Origin: an uncultured Actinomycetes bacterium
GTDB lineage: Bacteria; Actinomycetota; CADDZG01; WHSQ01
Direction: 5' to 3'
Length of the DNA stretch: 40,170 bases
Assembly: GCA_937863385.1 (NCBI GenBank)
Contig: CALMBW010000005.1
Coordinates: 1 to 40,170 of the forward strand
A model generated the notes under the pieces. That model worked only from the letters and a program-made list of their open reading frames with translations, was not told where the DNA came from and searched no databases. The position numbers were made by a program, and so were the translations under genes. Within the stretch, counting starts at the first letter, position 1, and every line of letters begins with the position of its first letter. Below, in pieces: positions 18,334 through 27,574 of this stretch.

Positions 18334-20103
18334 CTAGTTGTCGATGTCCTCGTGGATGAGGATGCCGCGGCCCTCACAGGTGGGGCACGGATCCGAGAAC
18401 GACTCGACGATGCCGGCCGACACGTTCTTGCGTGTCATCTGAACCAACCCTAGCGGGCTGATGTCGAAAACCTGGGTCCTGGTCCGGTCTTGATCCAAAG
18501 CGCGGCGGAAGGTCTTCAGTAGCTCGTCACGGTTGCCCGCGTCCTCCATGTCGATGAAATCGATCACGATGATTCCGCCGATGTCCCGCAGTCGCAGCTG
18601 ACGCGCAACTTCGACAGCCGCCTCTTTGTTGTTGCGAAAGACGGTTTCCTCCAGCGAGGACTTGCCCACGAACTTGCCGGTGTTGACGTCGATAACGGTC
18701 ATCGCTTCGGTGCGTTCGATCACGAGATGCCCACCGGAGGGTAGCCACACCCTTCGGTCCAGGCTCTTGCGGATCTGCTCGGTGATCCTGAACTCCTCGA
18801 AGATAGGGAGATCACCACTGAACAACTCGAGGCGGTGGTCGAGGTCGGGAGTCGTCGCGCGGATGTAGTCGCGCAGCATCGATTCCAGGTTGGGGTCGTC
18901 CACGATGCACCGGCTGACATCTCGATTGAAAAGATCGCGGATCACTCTCAGCTCGAGCTCCGGCTCCGAGTAGAGCAGTGCGGGGGCCTTGGCACCCTTG
19001 CGCTTTGAATCGATCTCGTTCCACGTCTGGACCAACCGCTCGAGGTCCTTCTCCAGATCACTCTTGGACGCTCCCTCAGCGGCCGTTCGAACGATCAATC
19101 CATGGCCTTGCGGCTTCAGAACCTGGGCAAGGTCTCGCAAGCGAGAACGTTCGGCGTCGCCGAGGCGACGAGAGACACCAAGTGAACCGGCCCCGGGAAC
19201 CAGCACCAGATGACGGCCCGCCACAGAAACCAGTGCCGTAAGACGGGCCCCTTTGGCACGCATCGGGTCTTTCGTGACCTGAACGAGGATGGGTTGCCCG
19301 GCCTTCAGGACGGTCTCGATACGGGGCACTTCATCTCCCTCATCGCCCGCGATGCCGACCTCTCCCGCGTAGAGCACGCCGTTGCGGGACTCGCCTATGT
19401 CCACGAACGAAGCCTCCATACCGGGGAGGACGTTCTGGACCTTACCGAGATAGATGTTGCCGACTATGGAGCGGTCATCGTGACGGGTGACGTAGTGCTC
19501 GACGACCGTGTTCTCTTCGAGGACCGCGATCTGCGTACCCTTCACATCCGCGTGAACGAGCATGACGCGATCCGTATCCGAGCGAGGGCGAGGTGACCGA
19601 CGGGTGCGAGGGCGTCTGCTTCGAGACGAACGCTTGCGGTCATCCTGGTTCGCCTCTGCGTCACCGGCGTTGCTCTTGGTCGCTTCAGCGGGAGCCGCCC
19701 CGGCGGCCTTCTCGGGAGCTCTTGCCGGCTTGGCCTCCTCAGAGGCCTTCCCATTGCTGGACCCCACATCGGTAGGGCTGGAGTTGGCACCTCCGGCACC
19801 TTGTCGGGCTCCTGCAGGCTTACGGCTTCGATTGCGTCGTCGCCGGGCAGGAGAGGGCCCGTCGCCGCTCTGCTTGGGTGCTACCGGCTTCTCTCGAGCG
19901 GACCCATCCGTAGAGGAAGCATCGCTCTGCACATCGGCCACTTGTTGCTGCGTCGCCTCCCTTGCCGGTCTCTTGGCATCTACTTGCTTCGCCGGAGTGC
20001 CCTGTCCGCCGGGCGATGCCCGGTCGGGCAACACCGGTTCCTGATGGACCTCACGTTTGAGGTCTAGATCTGCCGCTTTCTCGCGAGGTCTCGGTTCGTT
20101 CAA
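18334..20103 (-). CDS. rng: Ribonuclease E/G family protein with long disordered N-terminus
   Basis: This endoribonuclease of 589 residues would act in rRNA and mRNA processing. The first 180 or so residues are low-complexity and charged (Arg clusters near 87-95 and 157-175, rich in Ala, Pro, Ser and Gln). The catalytic part then starts with RVMLVHADVKG. An S1 domain lies at about 211-290 (SIVGNIYLGKVQNVLPGMEASFVDIG). The magnesium-binding aspartates are Asp472 in TVIDVNTGKF and Asp515 in IVIDFIDMED, and the zinc-link CPTC is at 573-576. There is no long C-terminal scaffold. The start is TTG at 20101-20103, overlapping the DUF2344 stop as TTGA, with AAGGTGG upstream. It is the last gene of the chain beginning at mreC. 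A later start near residue 180 is possible but has no overlap or clear ribosome site. Confidence 0.96.
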   Translation of the reverse strand: MNEPRPREKAADLDLKREVHQEPVLPDRASPGGQGTPAKQVDAKRPAREATQQQVADVQSDASSTDGSAREKPVAPKQSGDGPSPARRRRNRSRKPAGARQGAGGANSSPTDVGSSNGKASEEAKPARAPEKAAGAAPAEATKSNAGDAEANQDDRKRSSRSRRPRTRRSPRPRSDTDRVMLVHADVKGTQIAVLEENTVVEHYVTRHDDRSIVGNIYLGKVQNVLPGMEASFVDIGESRNGVLYAGEVGIAGDEGDEVPRIETVLKAGQPILVQVTKDPMRAKGARLTALVSVAGRHLVLVPGAGSLGVSRRLGDAERSRLRDLAQVLKPQGHGLIVRTAAEGASKSDLEKDLERLVQTWNEIDSKRKGAKAPALLYSEPELELRVIRDLFNRDVSRCIVDDPNLESMLRDYIRATTPDLDHRLELFSGDLPIFEEFRITEQIRKSLDRRVWLPSGGHLVIERTEAMTVIDVNTGKFVGKSSLEETVFRNNKEAAVEVARQLRLRDIGGIIVIDFIDMEDAGNRDELLKTFRRALDQDRTRTQVFDISPLGLVQMTRKNVSAGIVESFSDPCPTCEGRGILIHEDIDN

Positions 20104-20777
20104 CTCGCCACCTTCAGTTCCTTGTAGTTCTCATCAAGCTCGACGAATCCGTCTCCCTGTTGGGTGAGCAGAGCCGTCCTCTCGATCTCGATCGGGTAGC
20201 CGGGTTCCCCGGCAAGTTCTTGCATCACATCAAGCACGTCTAAAGGCCGCACCGAACGCGGCTTGATCGCGCAACGCATGTAGAGATCGTTCCCCGCGAG
20301 CGAGGCATCCAGCACGCCAGCGCGCAGATCATCGGTGCGCTCCCCTCCCTTGTATGGCTTGGTTATGAGATAGGTGTCGAGCCTCATGAAGCCGGCTAAA
20401 GCTTCGGCCAACCAAGGAGCTGCGCTAGCGATGTGGTAGTCCGCCGCGTGGATAGTCGCGCCGAGGCTCGTGACCCCCGGAGGCAACTGCGCGGCGGCAT
20501 GAACGACCATGTCCTTAGGGAGCCCGGCATCGAATCGCCTCACAAGCTCGTCGGAAGGCAGGGGTTCGGTGAGCTCTAGATCGAGCAGCTCGATATCACT
20601 CCGATAACCGACCGGAAGCCCCGATCCGAAAGCGATCTTGGGATGTGGGGAGAACCCTTTCGTGTAGGCCAGGGGCAGGGAGGCTCTGCGGATCGATCGC
20701 TCGATGACCGAAGCCTCATCGTGATGCGACAAGAAGCGCATCTTGCCGCGCTTGCCCCAACGGACGCGATATCTCAT
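20100..20777 (-). CDS. TIGR03936/DUF2344 radical-SAM-associated protein
   Basis: The protein has 225 residues and the family start MRYRVRWGKRGKMRFLSHHD, then RASLPLAYTKGFSPHPKIAFGSGLPVG. The function is unknown. Members always accompany, or are fused to, TIGR03960 radical SAM proteins, and are often beside RNase E/G and L21 genes, pointing to RNA or ribosome modification. ATG at 20775-20777 overlaps the radical SAM stop as ATGA, and its own stop overlaps the RNase TTG as TTGA. The open frame upstream of this ATG is not conserved family sequence. Confidence 0.93.
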   Translation of the reverse strand: MRYRVRWGKRGKMRFLSHHDEASVIERSIRRASLPLAYTKGFSPHPKIAFGSGLPVGYRSDIELLDLELTEPLPSDELVRRFDAGLPKDMVVHAAAQLPPGVTSLGATIHAADYHIASAAPWLAEALAGFMRLDTYLITKPYKGGERTDDLRAGVLDASLAGNDLYMRCAIKPRSVRPLDVLDVMQELAGEPGYPIEIERTALLTQQGDGFVELDENYKELKVAS

Positions 20778-22678
20778 CGCTGGGGACCCATCACGAGTGG
20801 GAGAGCGATCTTGGTATCGGCGGAGATCTCGTGGCACTCAGTGGTCGTACCGAGATCGTGCGTGCCACAGTCGGTGCACGGCCCCCATCTGCAGTCATCC
20901 AGGTCACGACCGGCGCGGGCCATCTCCCAATCCGCCCACAACCAGTCCTTCTCGACCCCCGCGAAGATGTGGTCCCAAGGCAGTGCCTCTCGGCGATCCC
21001 GCTCTCGCTGCGTATACCAACTCACATCCACACCACAGGTTTCGGCCGCCTGCTTCCACAGCGACGGATCGAAGTGATCCCCCCATTGATCGAACTTCGC
21101 ACCGAGCCGCCAGGCCTCTTCGATCACCGGCCCGATACGCCGATCCCCGCGAGAGAGAAACCCTTCGAGTTGTGCCGCCCATCCCCCGTGGACCCTGCAT
21201 TTAACCTTGCGGGACTTGACCGAGCTGCGCAACAGCCGGAGCTTACGTTCGGTTTCGTCGATCGGATCTTGCGCGCACCATTGGAAGGGGGTGTGGGGCT
21301 TGGGGACGAAAGCTCCGCAAGACGCAGTGACCTTCACGTTGCGGTTGCCGGCTATCTTTCCCTGTTCGGCGACCTTGTCGGCGATATCGGCGATACCCAC
21401 GACGTCTTCGTCACGTTCGGTCGGGAGTCCGCACATGAAATAGAGCTTCATGTGATGCCAACCACCGGCGAATGAGGCGCGCGCTGTCGCAAGCATGTCT
21501 TCTTCGGTAACGGTCTTGTTGATCACCCTCCGCATGCGCTCGGTCCCCGCCTCGGGAGCGAATGTAAGTCCGGTCTTGCGTCCCGTACGCGATAGCTCAT
21601 CCGCCAAAGTCACATTGAACGCGTCGACCCTGGTCGAGGGAAGCGAAACCGAAACATTGGTGGCTTCGTTGTCATCAGCAACAGCGCCGACCAGCTCCAG
21701 GATCTCGGAATGATCCGCGGACGAAAGCGAGAGCAAACCCACTTCGGGCAGGCCCGATTCCTGCAAACCGTCATTGATGATCGTTCGAACGGTCTCGGTC
21801 GAACGCTCGCGAACGGGCCGCGTGATCATCCCCGCCTGACAGAAACGGCACCCGCGGGTGCAGCCTCGGAAGATCTCGACCGCCAAGCGATCGTGAACCA
21901 CATCGGTAAGTGGAACCATGGGCTTCTTCGGGTAGGGGTACGCGTCCAGGTCGAAGACGGTCGCCCGCGTGACCCGGGCCGGAGCTGCGGGATGGCGCGG
22001 GAAGGTCCCCCGCAACCTTCCGTCGGGCAGGTATTCGGGTTCATAGAAGCTGGGGACGTAGATGCCCTGGATCCTGGCTAAGGATCCGAGGAGTTGCTGC
22101 TTGGAGGCCCGACTGCTCTTCGCTTGCATCACTGCGTCCGAGATCTCGTGCACCACCTCCTCGCCGTCACCGATCACGAACAGGTCGATGTGAGCCGACA
22201 TCGGCTCTGGGTTGAAGGCGGCGTGCCCACCCGCGATCACCAGCGGGTCGCCCTCGTGCCGCTCGTTAGATCGGATCGGGATGCCTGCAAGGTCGAGGAA
22301 GTTCAGAACGTTGGTGTAGATGTTTTCCTGCGGAAGAGTGAAGGCGATGATGTCGAAGAACCCCGCGGGCAGATGGTTCTCGATCGAGAATGCCGGTACA
22401 GCGGCCGCTCGCATCTGGACTTCCATGTCCGGCATCGGGCAATAACCACGCTCCGCCATGACATCGTGCCGTTCGTTGAGGATCTCGTACAGCACGTGTA
22501 TCCCCTGGTTCGGGAAACCGACCTCGTAGGCATCCGGGAACACCAACAACCAGCTTAGGTCGACGTCAGCAGGATCTTTGATCGTTGCGTTCCATTCGCC
22601 TCCGATGTACTGAGCAGGCTTACGTACCCTCGGCAGCAACGGTTCGATCTGCGACCAGACGGAGATCTCCTCGATCAT
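20774..22678 (-). CDS. TIGR03960 B12-binding radical SAM protein
   Basis: The protein has 634 residues. The N-terminal half has the cobalamin-binding-like fold (LVFPDAYEVGFPNQGIHVLYEILN, GGHAAFNPEP, FVIGDGEEV). The radical SAM core carries the iron-sulfur motif CTRGCRFC with Cys273, Cys277 and Cys280. The C-terminus holds a Cys-rich end (DCRWGPCTDCG), as in the family. It should perform a radical modification of unknown substrate. The ATG at 22676-22678 overlaps the rodA stop as ATGA and has GGAGG about 6 nt upstream. Its immediate partner is the DUF2344 protein. An RNA or ribosomal target is an inference from neighbours. Confidence 0.95.
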   Translation of the reverse strand: MIEEISVWSQIEPLLPRVRKPAQYIGGEWNATIKDPADVDLSWLLVFPDAYEVGFPNQGIHVLYEILNERHDVMAERGYCPMPDMEVQMRAAAVPAFSIENHLPAGFFDIIAFTLPQENIYTNVLNFLDLAGIPIRSNERHEGDPLVIAGGHAAFNPEPMSAHIDLFVIGDGEEVVHEISDAVMQAKSSRASKQQLLGSLARIQGIYVPSFYEPEYLPDGRLRGTFPRHPAAPARVTRATVFDLDAYPYPKKPMVPLTDVVHDRLAVEIFRGCTRGCRFCQAGMITRPVRERSTETVRTIINDGLQESGLPEVGLLSLSSADHSEILELVGAVADDNEATNVSVSLPSTRVDAFNVTLADELSRTGRKTGLTFAPEAGTERMRRVINKTVTEEDMLATARASFAGGWHHMKLYFMCGLPTERDEDVVGIADIADKVAEQGKIAGNRNVKVTASCGAFVPKPHTPFQWCAQDPIDETERKLRLLRSSVKSRKVKCRVHGGWAAQLEGFLSRGDRRIGPVIEEAWRLGAKFDQWGDHFDPSLWKQAAETCGVDVSWYTQRERDRREALPWDHIFAGVEKDWLWADWEMARAGRDLDDCRWGPCTDCGTHDLGTTTECHEISADTKIALPLVMGPQR

Positions 22679-23853
22679 AGGAACCTCCGCATGTGGATAT
22701 TGAGCAGCAGGGCTACGGCGACGAAGTTCGTGAGCATCGCCGACCCTCCGAAAGATATGAAGGGCAGAGGGATCCCGGTGATCGGCATGATCCCCATAGT
22801 CATCCCGACATTCACGAAGACCTGGAATGCCCAATACGCGGCGATGCCGCCTGCAATAAGGGTCCCAAAGAGGTCGCGCGACATCATGGCGATGCGCAGA
22901 GCGCGCCAGATGAGGAAGGCAAACAGCCCCAGGAGGAACGAACAACCCAAGAATCCCACCTGCTCGCCCACCGCGGTAAAGATGAAGTCGGTCTGTTGTT
23001 CGGGGACGAAGTCAAGCGTGGTCTGGGTGTTGTCTGCCTGTAAACCTTTGCCGCGCAGGCCGCCGGACGCGATCGCGATCTTGGACTGAGTGAGGTTGTA
23101 GCCCTCGGACTGAGGGTCGGGATTGGGATCCATGAACGCCGTCACTCGTTCGATCTGGTAGTCACGGATCACACCCATCTTCACGGCGCCGATGACCACG
23201 ACGATGCCAACCGCGCCGAGGATCAAGAAATGACGAAGTCTTGCCCCGCCCAGCATCAGCAGGACAGCCGTCAACGCGACGAAGACCATCATCGTCCCGA
23301 GATCGGGTTCCAAGAAGATCAACACGGCTGGGAGGGCCACGATGCCCAAGGTGGCCAGGATGTCCTTGCCACCGATATCTCCCTTCCGCTCCGCTAAGAA
23401 CGCCGCTACTGCGACGATCACGGCGACCTTGGCGAACTCGGATGGTTGGATCTGAAAGAAGCCGAAGTCGATCCATCGTCTCGCCCCCCCGACGACCTCA
23501 CCGAGACCCGTCAGCACGAGACCAAGCGTCGCAACGGTGCCACCATAGAGAACGACCGAGAGGCTCTTGAGGTGCCGGTAGTCGAACAACGAGAAGACGA
23601 GCAGAGCTATCGCCCCGCCTACCGCATAGGCGATCTGGCGTTTCAGGAACAAGCCCGGGTCAAGCCCAGCCTCTTCCTGTTTGGAGGCAGTTGCAGAGAA
23701 GACCATGACCGCCCCGAAGACCGAGAGCACCAACGTGACCAGCAGCAGAGAGGGATCAAGATGCCTGATGGGCGCCTTGCGCGCCATGCGCGACGAGATC
23801 GGCTCGCCCCCGATGCGATCCACCGCCTGCCCGAATAACCCGTCGGCACGCAT
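22675..23853 (-). CDS. rodA: Rod-shape SEDS peptidoglycan polymerase RodA
   Basis: RodA polymerises lipid II into glycan strands together with a class B penicillin-binding protein during elongation. The 392-residue protein has about ten membrane spans and the SEDS segments QPSEFAKVAVIVAVAAFLAE, EPDLGTMMVF, GLRGKGLQADNTQTTLDFVPEQQTDFIF and the C-terminal SFGGSAMLTNFVAVALLLNI. The conserved aspartate lies in DFIF. It follows the PBP2 gene directly with TGATG overlap, which identifies it as RodA rather than FtsW. The N-terminal 25 residues are an unremarkable cytoplasmic tail. Confidence 0.96.
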   Translation of the reverse strand: MRADGLFGQAVDRIGGEPISSRMARKAPIRHLDPSLLLVTLVLSVFGAVMVFSATASKQEEAGLDPGLFLKRQIAYAVGGAIALLVFSLFDYRHLKSLSVVLYGGTVATLGLVLTGLGEVVGGARRWIDFGFFQIQPSEFAKVAVIVAVAAFLAERKGDIGGKDILATLGIVALPAVLIFLEPDLGTMMVFVALTAVLLMLGGARLRHFLILGAVGIVVVIGAVKMGVIRDYQIERVTAFMDPNPDPQSEGYNLTQSKIAIASGGLRGKGLQADNTQTTLDFVPEQQTDFIFTAVGEQVGFLGCSFLLGLFAFLIWRALRIAMMSRDLFGTLIAGGIAAYWAFQVFVNVGMTMGIMPITGIPLPFISFGGSAMLTNFVAVALLLNIHMRRFL

Positions 23854-26051
23854 CAGCCGGACTCATCCTGTCCGAGAGACACGTCTCCGGTAGCGCTATC
23901 GATACCGAAGATCGCCTCGTAGATCTCGCGCGCGATGGGGGCAGCGCTCTCACCACCGTGACCCGCTTCGTTCATGTAGACCGCGATCACGTACTGCGGG
24001 TCGTCGGCGGGTGCGTAGGAGATGAACCAGGCGCGGGTCTTGCCCGTCTCACCGATCTCCGCAGTTCCCGTCTTGCCGGCGATCGGGATGCGATCGAGCG
24101 GGAAACCGGCGAAAGCCGATACAGCAGTTCCGTCATTGCCTGTGACTACGTCCTCAAGACCCTGCTTCAGCTCTTCCAGAACCTCGGAACCGACCGGAAG
24201 CCGTCCAACCACCTTCGGCTTGATGCGACTGATCACCTTTTCGTCATCAAGCGATGCCCGGGCCTCGGACCCTGAGAGGTCGGTCGAAAAGCCACTCGGA
24301 GACGGGGTAGGGGTGGGTGACGATAACGGTGTGGGGATGGGAGTTGGCGAAAGCTCGCCACTCGGTGAGGGACTGGGCGCGGGCGACGTGGTCGGCGAGA
24401 CGCTTGCCAGCGGAGCGACGCTAGGGAGCTCTTCCTCGATCGTCGTGAGCTCGTGCCGAGGGCGCCCGAAATAGCTGGCCACACTTGGGTCCAGCATCTT
24501 GCCCCCGTTGATCACGGCAGCGTAGTTCAGCGCCATCTGCATCGGTGTGACGGTCAGCGAGAATTGGCCGATCGACATGTTCACGGAGTAGCCGGGGAAC
24601 CAATCGGTGCAACCGGCCGGACCGTCGACCGCTGCGCAGTAATCGTTCAACCACTTCTGATCGGGGATAACACCGCCGGCCTCGTTGGGAAGATCGATGC
24701 CTGTCGGGTCGTCGAACCCTATGCGTCGCAACGCCTTCTGGAAACGCTCGCTGCCATCCCCGTTCCCCGCCCCCCACCGGTCCTCCATCCGCCAACCCAG
24801 CTCGTAATAGAAGGTGTCGCACGAGATCTCCAAGGAACGTGCGTAGTCGATGAGGCCATAGTTGGTGGACGTCCAGTTCCGAAAGGGCTGCTGGTCGGCA
24901 CCGAAGTACCGGATGTTCGGGCAATCGATCAGTTCTCCTATGTCGCTGACACCCAGTGACAACGCCGCGATAGCGACGGGCACCTTGAAGACCGATCCGG
25001 GGGAGTTCGCTGCGGTGATCGTCCGGTTCTTGGTCGCATCGTCTGGCTCGTAGTTCGGGGTTGCCCCGCCCAGGATCTTGTCGTCTTTGGTCTGGAAACC
25101 ATCGGCGAGCAGCGCCGGATCGAACGTTGGGTAGCTCGCCATCGCGACGACTCCACCGGTGTTCGGATCAAGCACTAAGGCCGCGGCATCGGTAGGCGTG
25201 TAGTTAGCGGCTTTGTTGGCGGCGATCCCGGCGGCGAGCGCTTGCTCGGCTGCCTTCTGGATCCTGATGTCGAGATGGGTGATCAGGTCGGCACCGGGCT
25301 CCGCTTCCTGCACCTCGGTGCTATCGACGACTTTGTTCGACGAGTTGACTACCAACCGGCTGATGGCGGGTTTCCCGCGGAGCTGCTTGTCGTAGGTACG
25401 CTCGAGGCCTGTACGCCCCACGATGTCACCGGGACGATAGATGGGTCGCGCCTTACGGAAGTAGTCCTCCTCCAGCATGGTATCGGTGATCTCGCCTACG
25501 TAACCGAGGATCTGCGCCGCCCACTGACCTTGCGGGTAGAAGCGCACCGGTCTGGTGTCGATCTCGACCCCCTCGAAGTTCTCGGGGTTGCCTTCGATCC
25601 ATGACACGACACCGAGTGGCACGTCGTATGCGAGAGCGACAGGCTTGTAGGGAGAAACGTTCACGTCATTGAGTCGCTCGTTCAATTCTTGGACCGGAAC
25701 CTTCAAGAGCCGCGATAAGCGTTTGAAGATGGCCGCCTTCTTCACCGGGGTTTCGACGATCTGCCTATCCACCGTGACCGTGGTCGAGTGGCGGTTGTCG
25801 ACCAGTACGAACCCGTTGCGATCGAGGATGCGCCCGCGGGCCGGTTCGGAGTAGACGGTGCGAACACGATTCTCTTTGGCGAGCTGCTCGAACTCATCGG
25901 CGGCAAGCACCTGGAGGTACCAAAGACGGGAGAAGAGAGCCACGAACACCGCGACAACCAGGACCCCTAGGACCGCCAAGCGCAACTTCAAACGATCGAT
26001 CGGCGGCTGCTCAGGTCCACTGGACGACATCAGGTCGCGTGCGCTGAACAT
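23853..26051 (-). CDS. mrdA: Penicillin-binding protein 2, class B transpeptidase with Pro/Ser/Thr insertion
   Basis: PBP2 cross-links peptidoglycan during elongation as partner of RodA. The 732-residue protein has a cytoplasmic tail, one membrane anchor (about 28-46), a dimerisation domain with ARGRILDRNG, and a transpeptidase domain. Active-site motifs are SVFK with Ser353 and Lys356, SCD at 410-412 and KTG at 660-662. Residues 544-587 are an almost pure Pro/Ser/Thr stretch (SPTTSPAPSPSPSG and similar) lying between the SCD and KTG motifs, which is not usual for PBP2 and presumably forms a surface loop. The start at 26049-26051 shares one base with the mreD stop (TGATG). A longer upstream frame is mreD sequence in another phase. 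Confidence 0.96.
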   Translation of the reverse strand: MFSARDLMSSSGPEQPPIDRLKLRLAVLGVLVVAVFVALFSRLWYLQVLAADEFEQLAKENRVRTVYSEPARGRILDRNGFVLVDNRHSTTVTVDRQIVETPVKKAAIFKRLSRLLKVPVQELNERLNDVNVSPYKPVALAYDVPLGVVSWIEGNPENFEGVEIDTRPVRFYPQGQWAAQILGYVGEITDTMLEEDYFRKARPIYRPGDIVGRTGLERTYDKQLRGKPAISRLVVNSSNKVVDSTEVQEAEPGADLITHLDIRIQKAAEQALAAGIAANKAANYTPTDAAALVLDPNTGGVVAMASYPTFDPALLADGFQTKDDKILGGATPNYEPDDATKNRTITAANSPGSVFKVPVAIAALSLGVSDIGELIDCPNIRYFGADQQPFRNWTSTNYGLIDYARSLEISCDTFYYELGWRMEDRWGAGNGDGSERFQKALRRIGFDDPTGIDLPNEAGGVIPDQKWLNDYCAAVDGPAGCTDWFPGYSVNMSIGQFSLTVTPMQMALNYAAVINGGKMLDPSVASYFGRPRHELTTIEEELPSVAPLASVSPTTSPAPSPSPSGELSPTPIPTPLSSPTPTPSPSGFSTDLSGSEARASLDDEKVISRIKPKVVGRLPVGSEVLEELKQGLEDVVTGNDGTAVSAFAGFPLDRIPIAGKTGTAEIGETGKTRAWFISYAPADDPQYVIAVYMNEAGHGGESAAPIAREIYEAIFGIDSATGDVSLGQDESG

Positions 26052-26602
26052 CAGATGCGCACCACCCGTTCGGGCCTCACCCGGTCGGCGATCCGTTTGA
26101 TCACCGGATAGACGAAAGGCGTCAACAGGGTGTTGTAGAGGATCACCAGCCCCGCAACCTTGGCGGTGTAACCGATGCTTACCCATCGCTGACCCATGAT
26201 GATGGCCAAGATCGCATAGGTACCTTCAGCGAACGCCGATGCCAGGGCGACAACGAACACCGGCATCCACACCGATTGCGATGGCAGGTAGTAGCGGATC
26301 ATCCCCACGACATATCCGATGAAGGTGTACTCAAGGGCAGTTAGGCCCGTCACCGACTGGGGCAGCAAGAAGTCCTGGATCAACCCCGCGAAGAAACCAA
26401 CGACGACGCCGACCCGTTCGCCTTCCAGCATGGCGAGGCTGATCACGACGACGAACAGCAGCTGGGGGATCACCCCCAACAAGGTGACCTTGGTCAACAC
26501 CGTCGACTGAAGAGCGATCGCGACAACGAGGATCGCGCCTACGGCCGCCGGACGAGCGAGGCCAAGTTCCGACATGAAGCCGGACCGAGAGGTCACGCTC
26601 AT
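26051..26602 (-). CDS. mreD: Rod shape-determining membrane protein MreD
   Basis: MreD is a multi-span membrane component of the elongation complex, linking MreC with the RodA-PBP2 synthase. The 183-residue protein has about five or six hydrophobic segments and the family pattern QSTVLTKVTLLGVIPQLLFVVVISLAML followed by GFFAGLIQDFLL. The ATG at 26600-26602 overlaps the mreC stop as ATGA, and its stop overlaps the PBP2 start. Position between mreC and mrdA supports the name, as MreD sequences vary greatly. Confidence 0.94.
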   Translation of the reverse strand: MSVTSRSGFMSELGLARPAAVGAILVVAIALQSTVLTKVTLLGVIPQLLFVVVISLAMLEGERVGVVVGFFAGLIQDFLLPQSVTGLTALEYTFIGYVVGMIRYYLPSQSVWMPVFVVALASAFAEGTYAILAIIMGQRWVSIGYTAKVAGLVILYNTLLTPFVYPVIKRIADRVRPERVVRI

Positions 26603-27447
26603 GACCCCTCCTTACTGCCGGACCCCGTCTCCAGCAGCACCTGCACGAAGTTCAAGGTCGTGAAGTCAACGGCGGGACGGACTGAGATCTGGTAGTTGGG
26701 GTCACGAGCGTCACCACCGATCGCGCTCACGTGCCCGATGGGTATCCCAGGAGGGAACACGGAGCGATTCCGGTTCGACGTATAGATGTTGTCGCCCAGC
26801 ACGACGTCCTCGCTCTTGGAAACGTAGTTCAGCGACAGATCGACACCCTCACCGTTTCCAGAAACGGTTCCCAGCAGCCGGCGTTCACCGGTAGTGGCCC
26901 CCACGCCAAGCTGCGGATCGATCAGCAATAGAACCAGCGCTTCGTCGGCGTTCACATTGATGACCTTGCCGACGAGTCCCTGTGCAGTGATGACGGCCAT
27001 GTCGGTTTCAACACCATCGTCGGCTCCCCGGCTGATGGTGACAGCCCATGAGTAGTTCCCCGGGGCGTCCGCTATCACTTGGGCAGTCACGGCGTCCATC
27101 GTGTACCAGGGTTCGTCCAGGTCCAGGTACTCCCGCAACTCTGCATTCTCTTTGGCCAGCTCACGTGCCTGGTTGATCTCGCGGGTGAGTTCCTCGACCT
27201 CATTGCGAAGGCGTCCGTTCTCTTCGCGTAGGTTTGCAAGGTCGGCGATCGAGGAAAAGAAGTTTCCAACGGGGCGGGTGATCGCCGTCACCCCGCGCTG
27301 GATCGGGGCCACGATGGCCTGAGTGATCTCTTTGGCTCTTTCGAGCGGTCCGCCGTCTCCGCCTCTGAAATCCAGAGTGATGACCAGGACCGATAGGGCC
27401 AGGAAGGCCAGCAACAGCAGCCGGCCTCGCCTTCTAGGGCGATACAT
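26599..27447 (-). CDS. mreC: Rod shape-determining protein MreC
   Basis: MreC is a bitopic periplasmic protein that activates PBP2-RodA. The 282-residue protein has an arginine-rich start, a membrane anchor at about 9-27, a coiled coil at about 70-108 (LREENGRLRNEVEELTREINQ begins it) and a beta-barrel domain with NYSWAVTISRGADDGV, GLVGKVINV and VDFTTLNFVQVLLE. The ATG at 27445-27447 is conserved in position relative to the anchor, with GAGG about 11 nt upstream. It is first in a run of seven overlapping genes and lies 127 bp downstream of mreB. Confidence 0.97.
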   Translation of the reverse strand: MYRPRRRGRLLLLAFLALSVLVITLDFRGGDGGPLERAKEITQAIVAPIQRGVTAITRPVGNFFSSIADLANLREENGRLRNEVEELTREINQARELAKENAELREYLDLDEPWYTMDAVTAQVIADAPGNYSWAVTISRGADDGVETDMAVITAQGLVGKVINVNADEALVLLLIDPQLGVGATTGERRLLGTVSGNGEGVDLSLNYVSKSEDVVLGDNIYTSNRNRSVFPPGIPIGHVSAIGGDARDPNYQISVRPAVDFTTLNFVQVLLETGSGSKEGS

Positions 27448-27574
27448 CCGTATAGAACCTCTTCGCGTCTCGCGAAAAAACCTGGAGGCAGCCGCACCCG
27501 CAGGCGGGGGCCACCCTTAGCGACCCAGGGTACCCCGATATGGCCCGATCACGGCCGCCGTGATCTCAAGGGGG

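Noticed and set aside
27547-27565. Palindrome GATCACGGC/GCCGTGATC after mreB
   Set aside because: The arms nearly touch, leaving little loop, and no U-tract follows. It could be a protein-binding site, but nothing supports a specific call.
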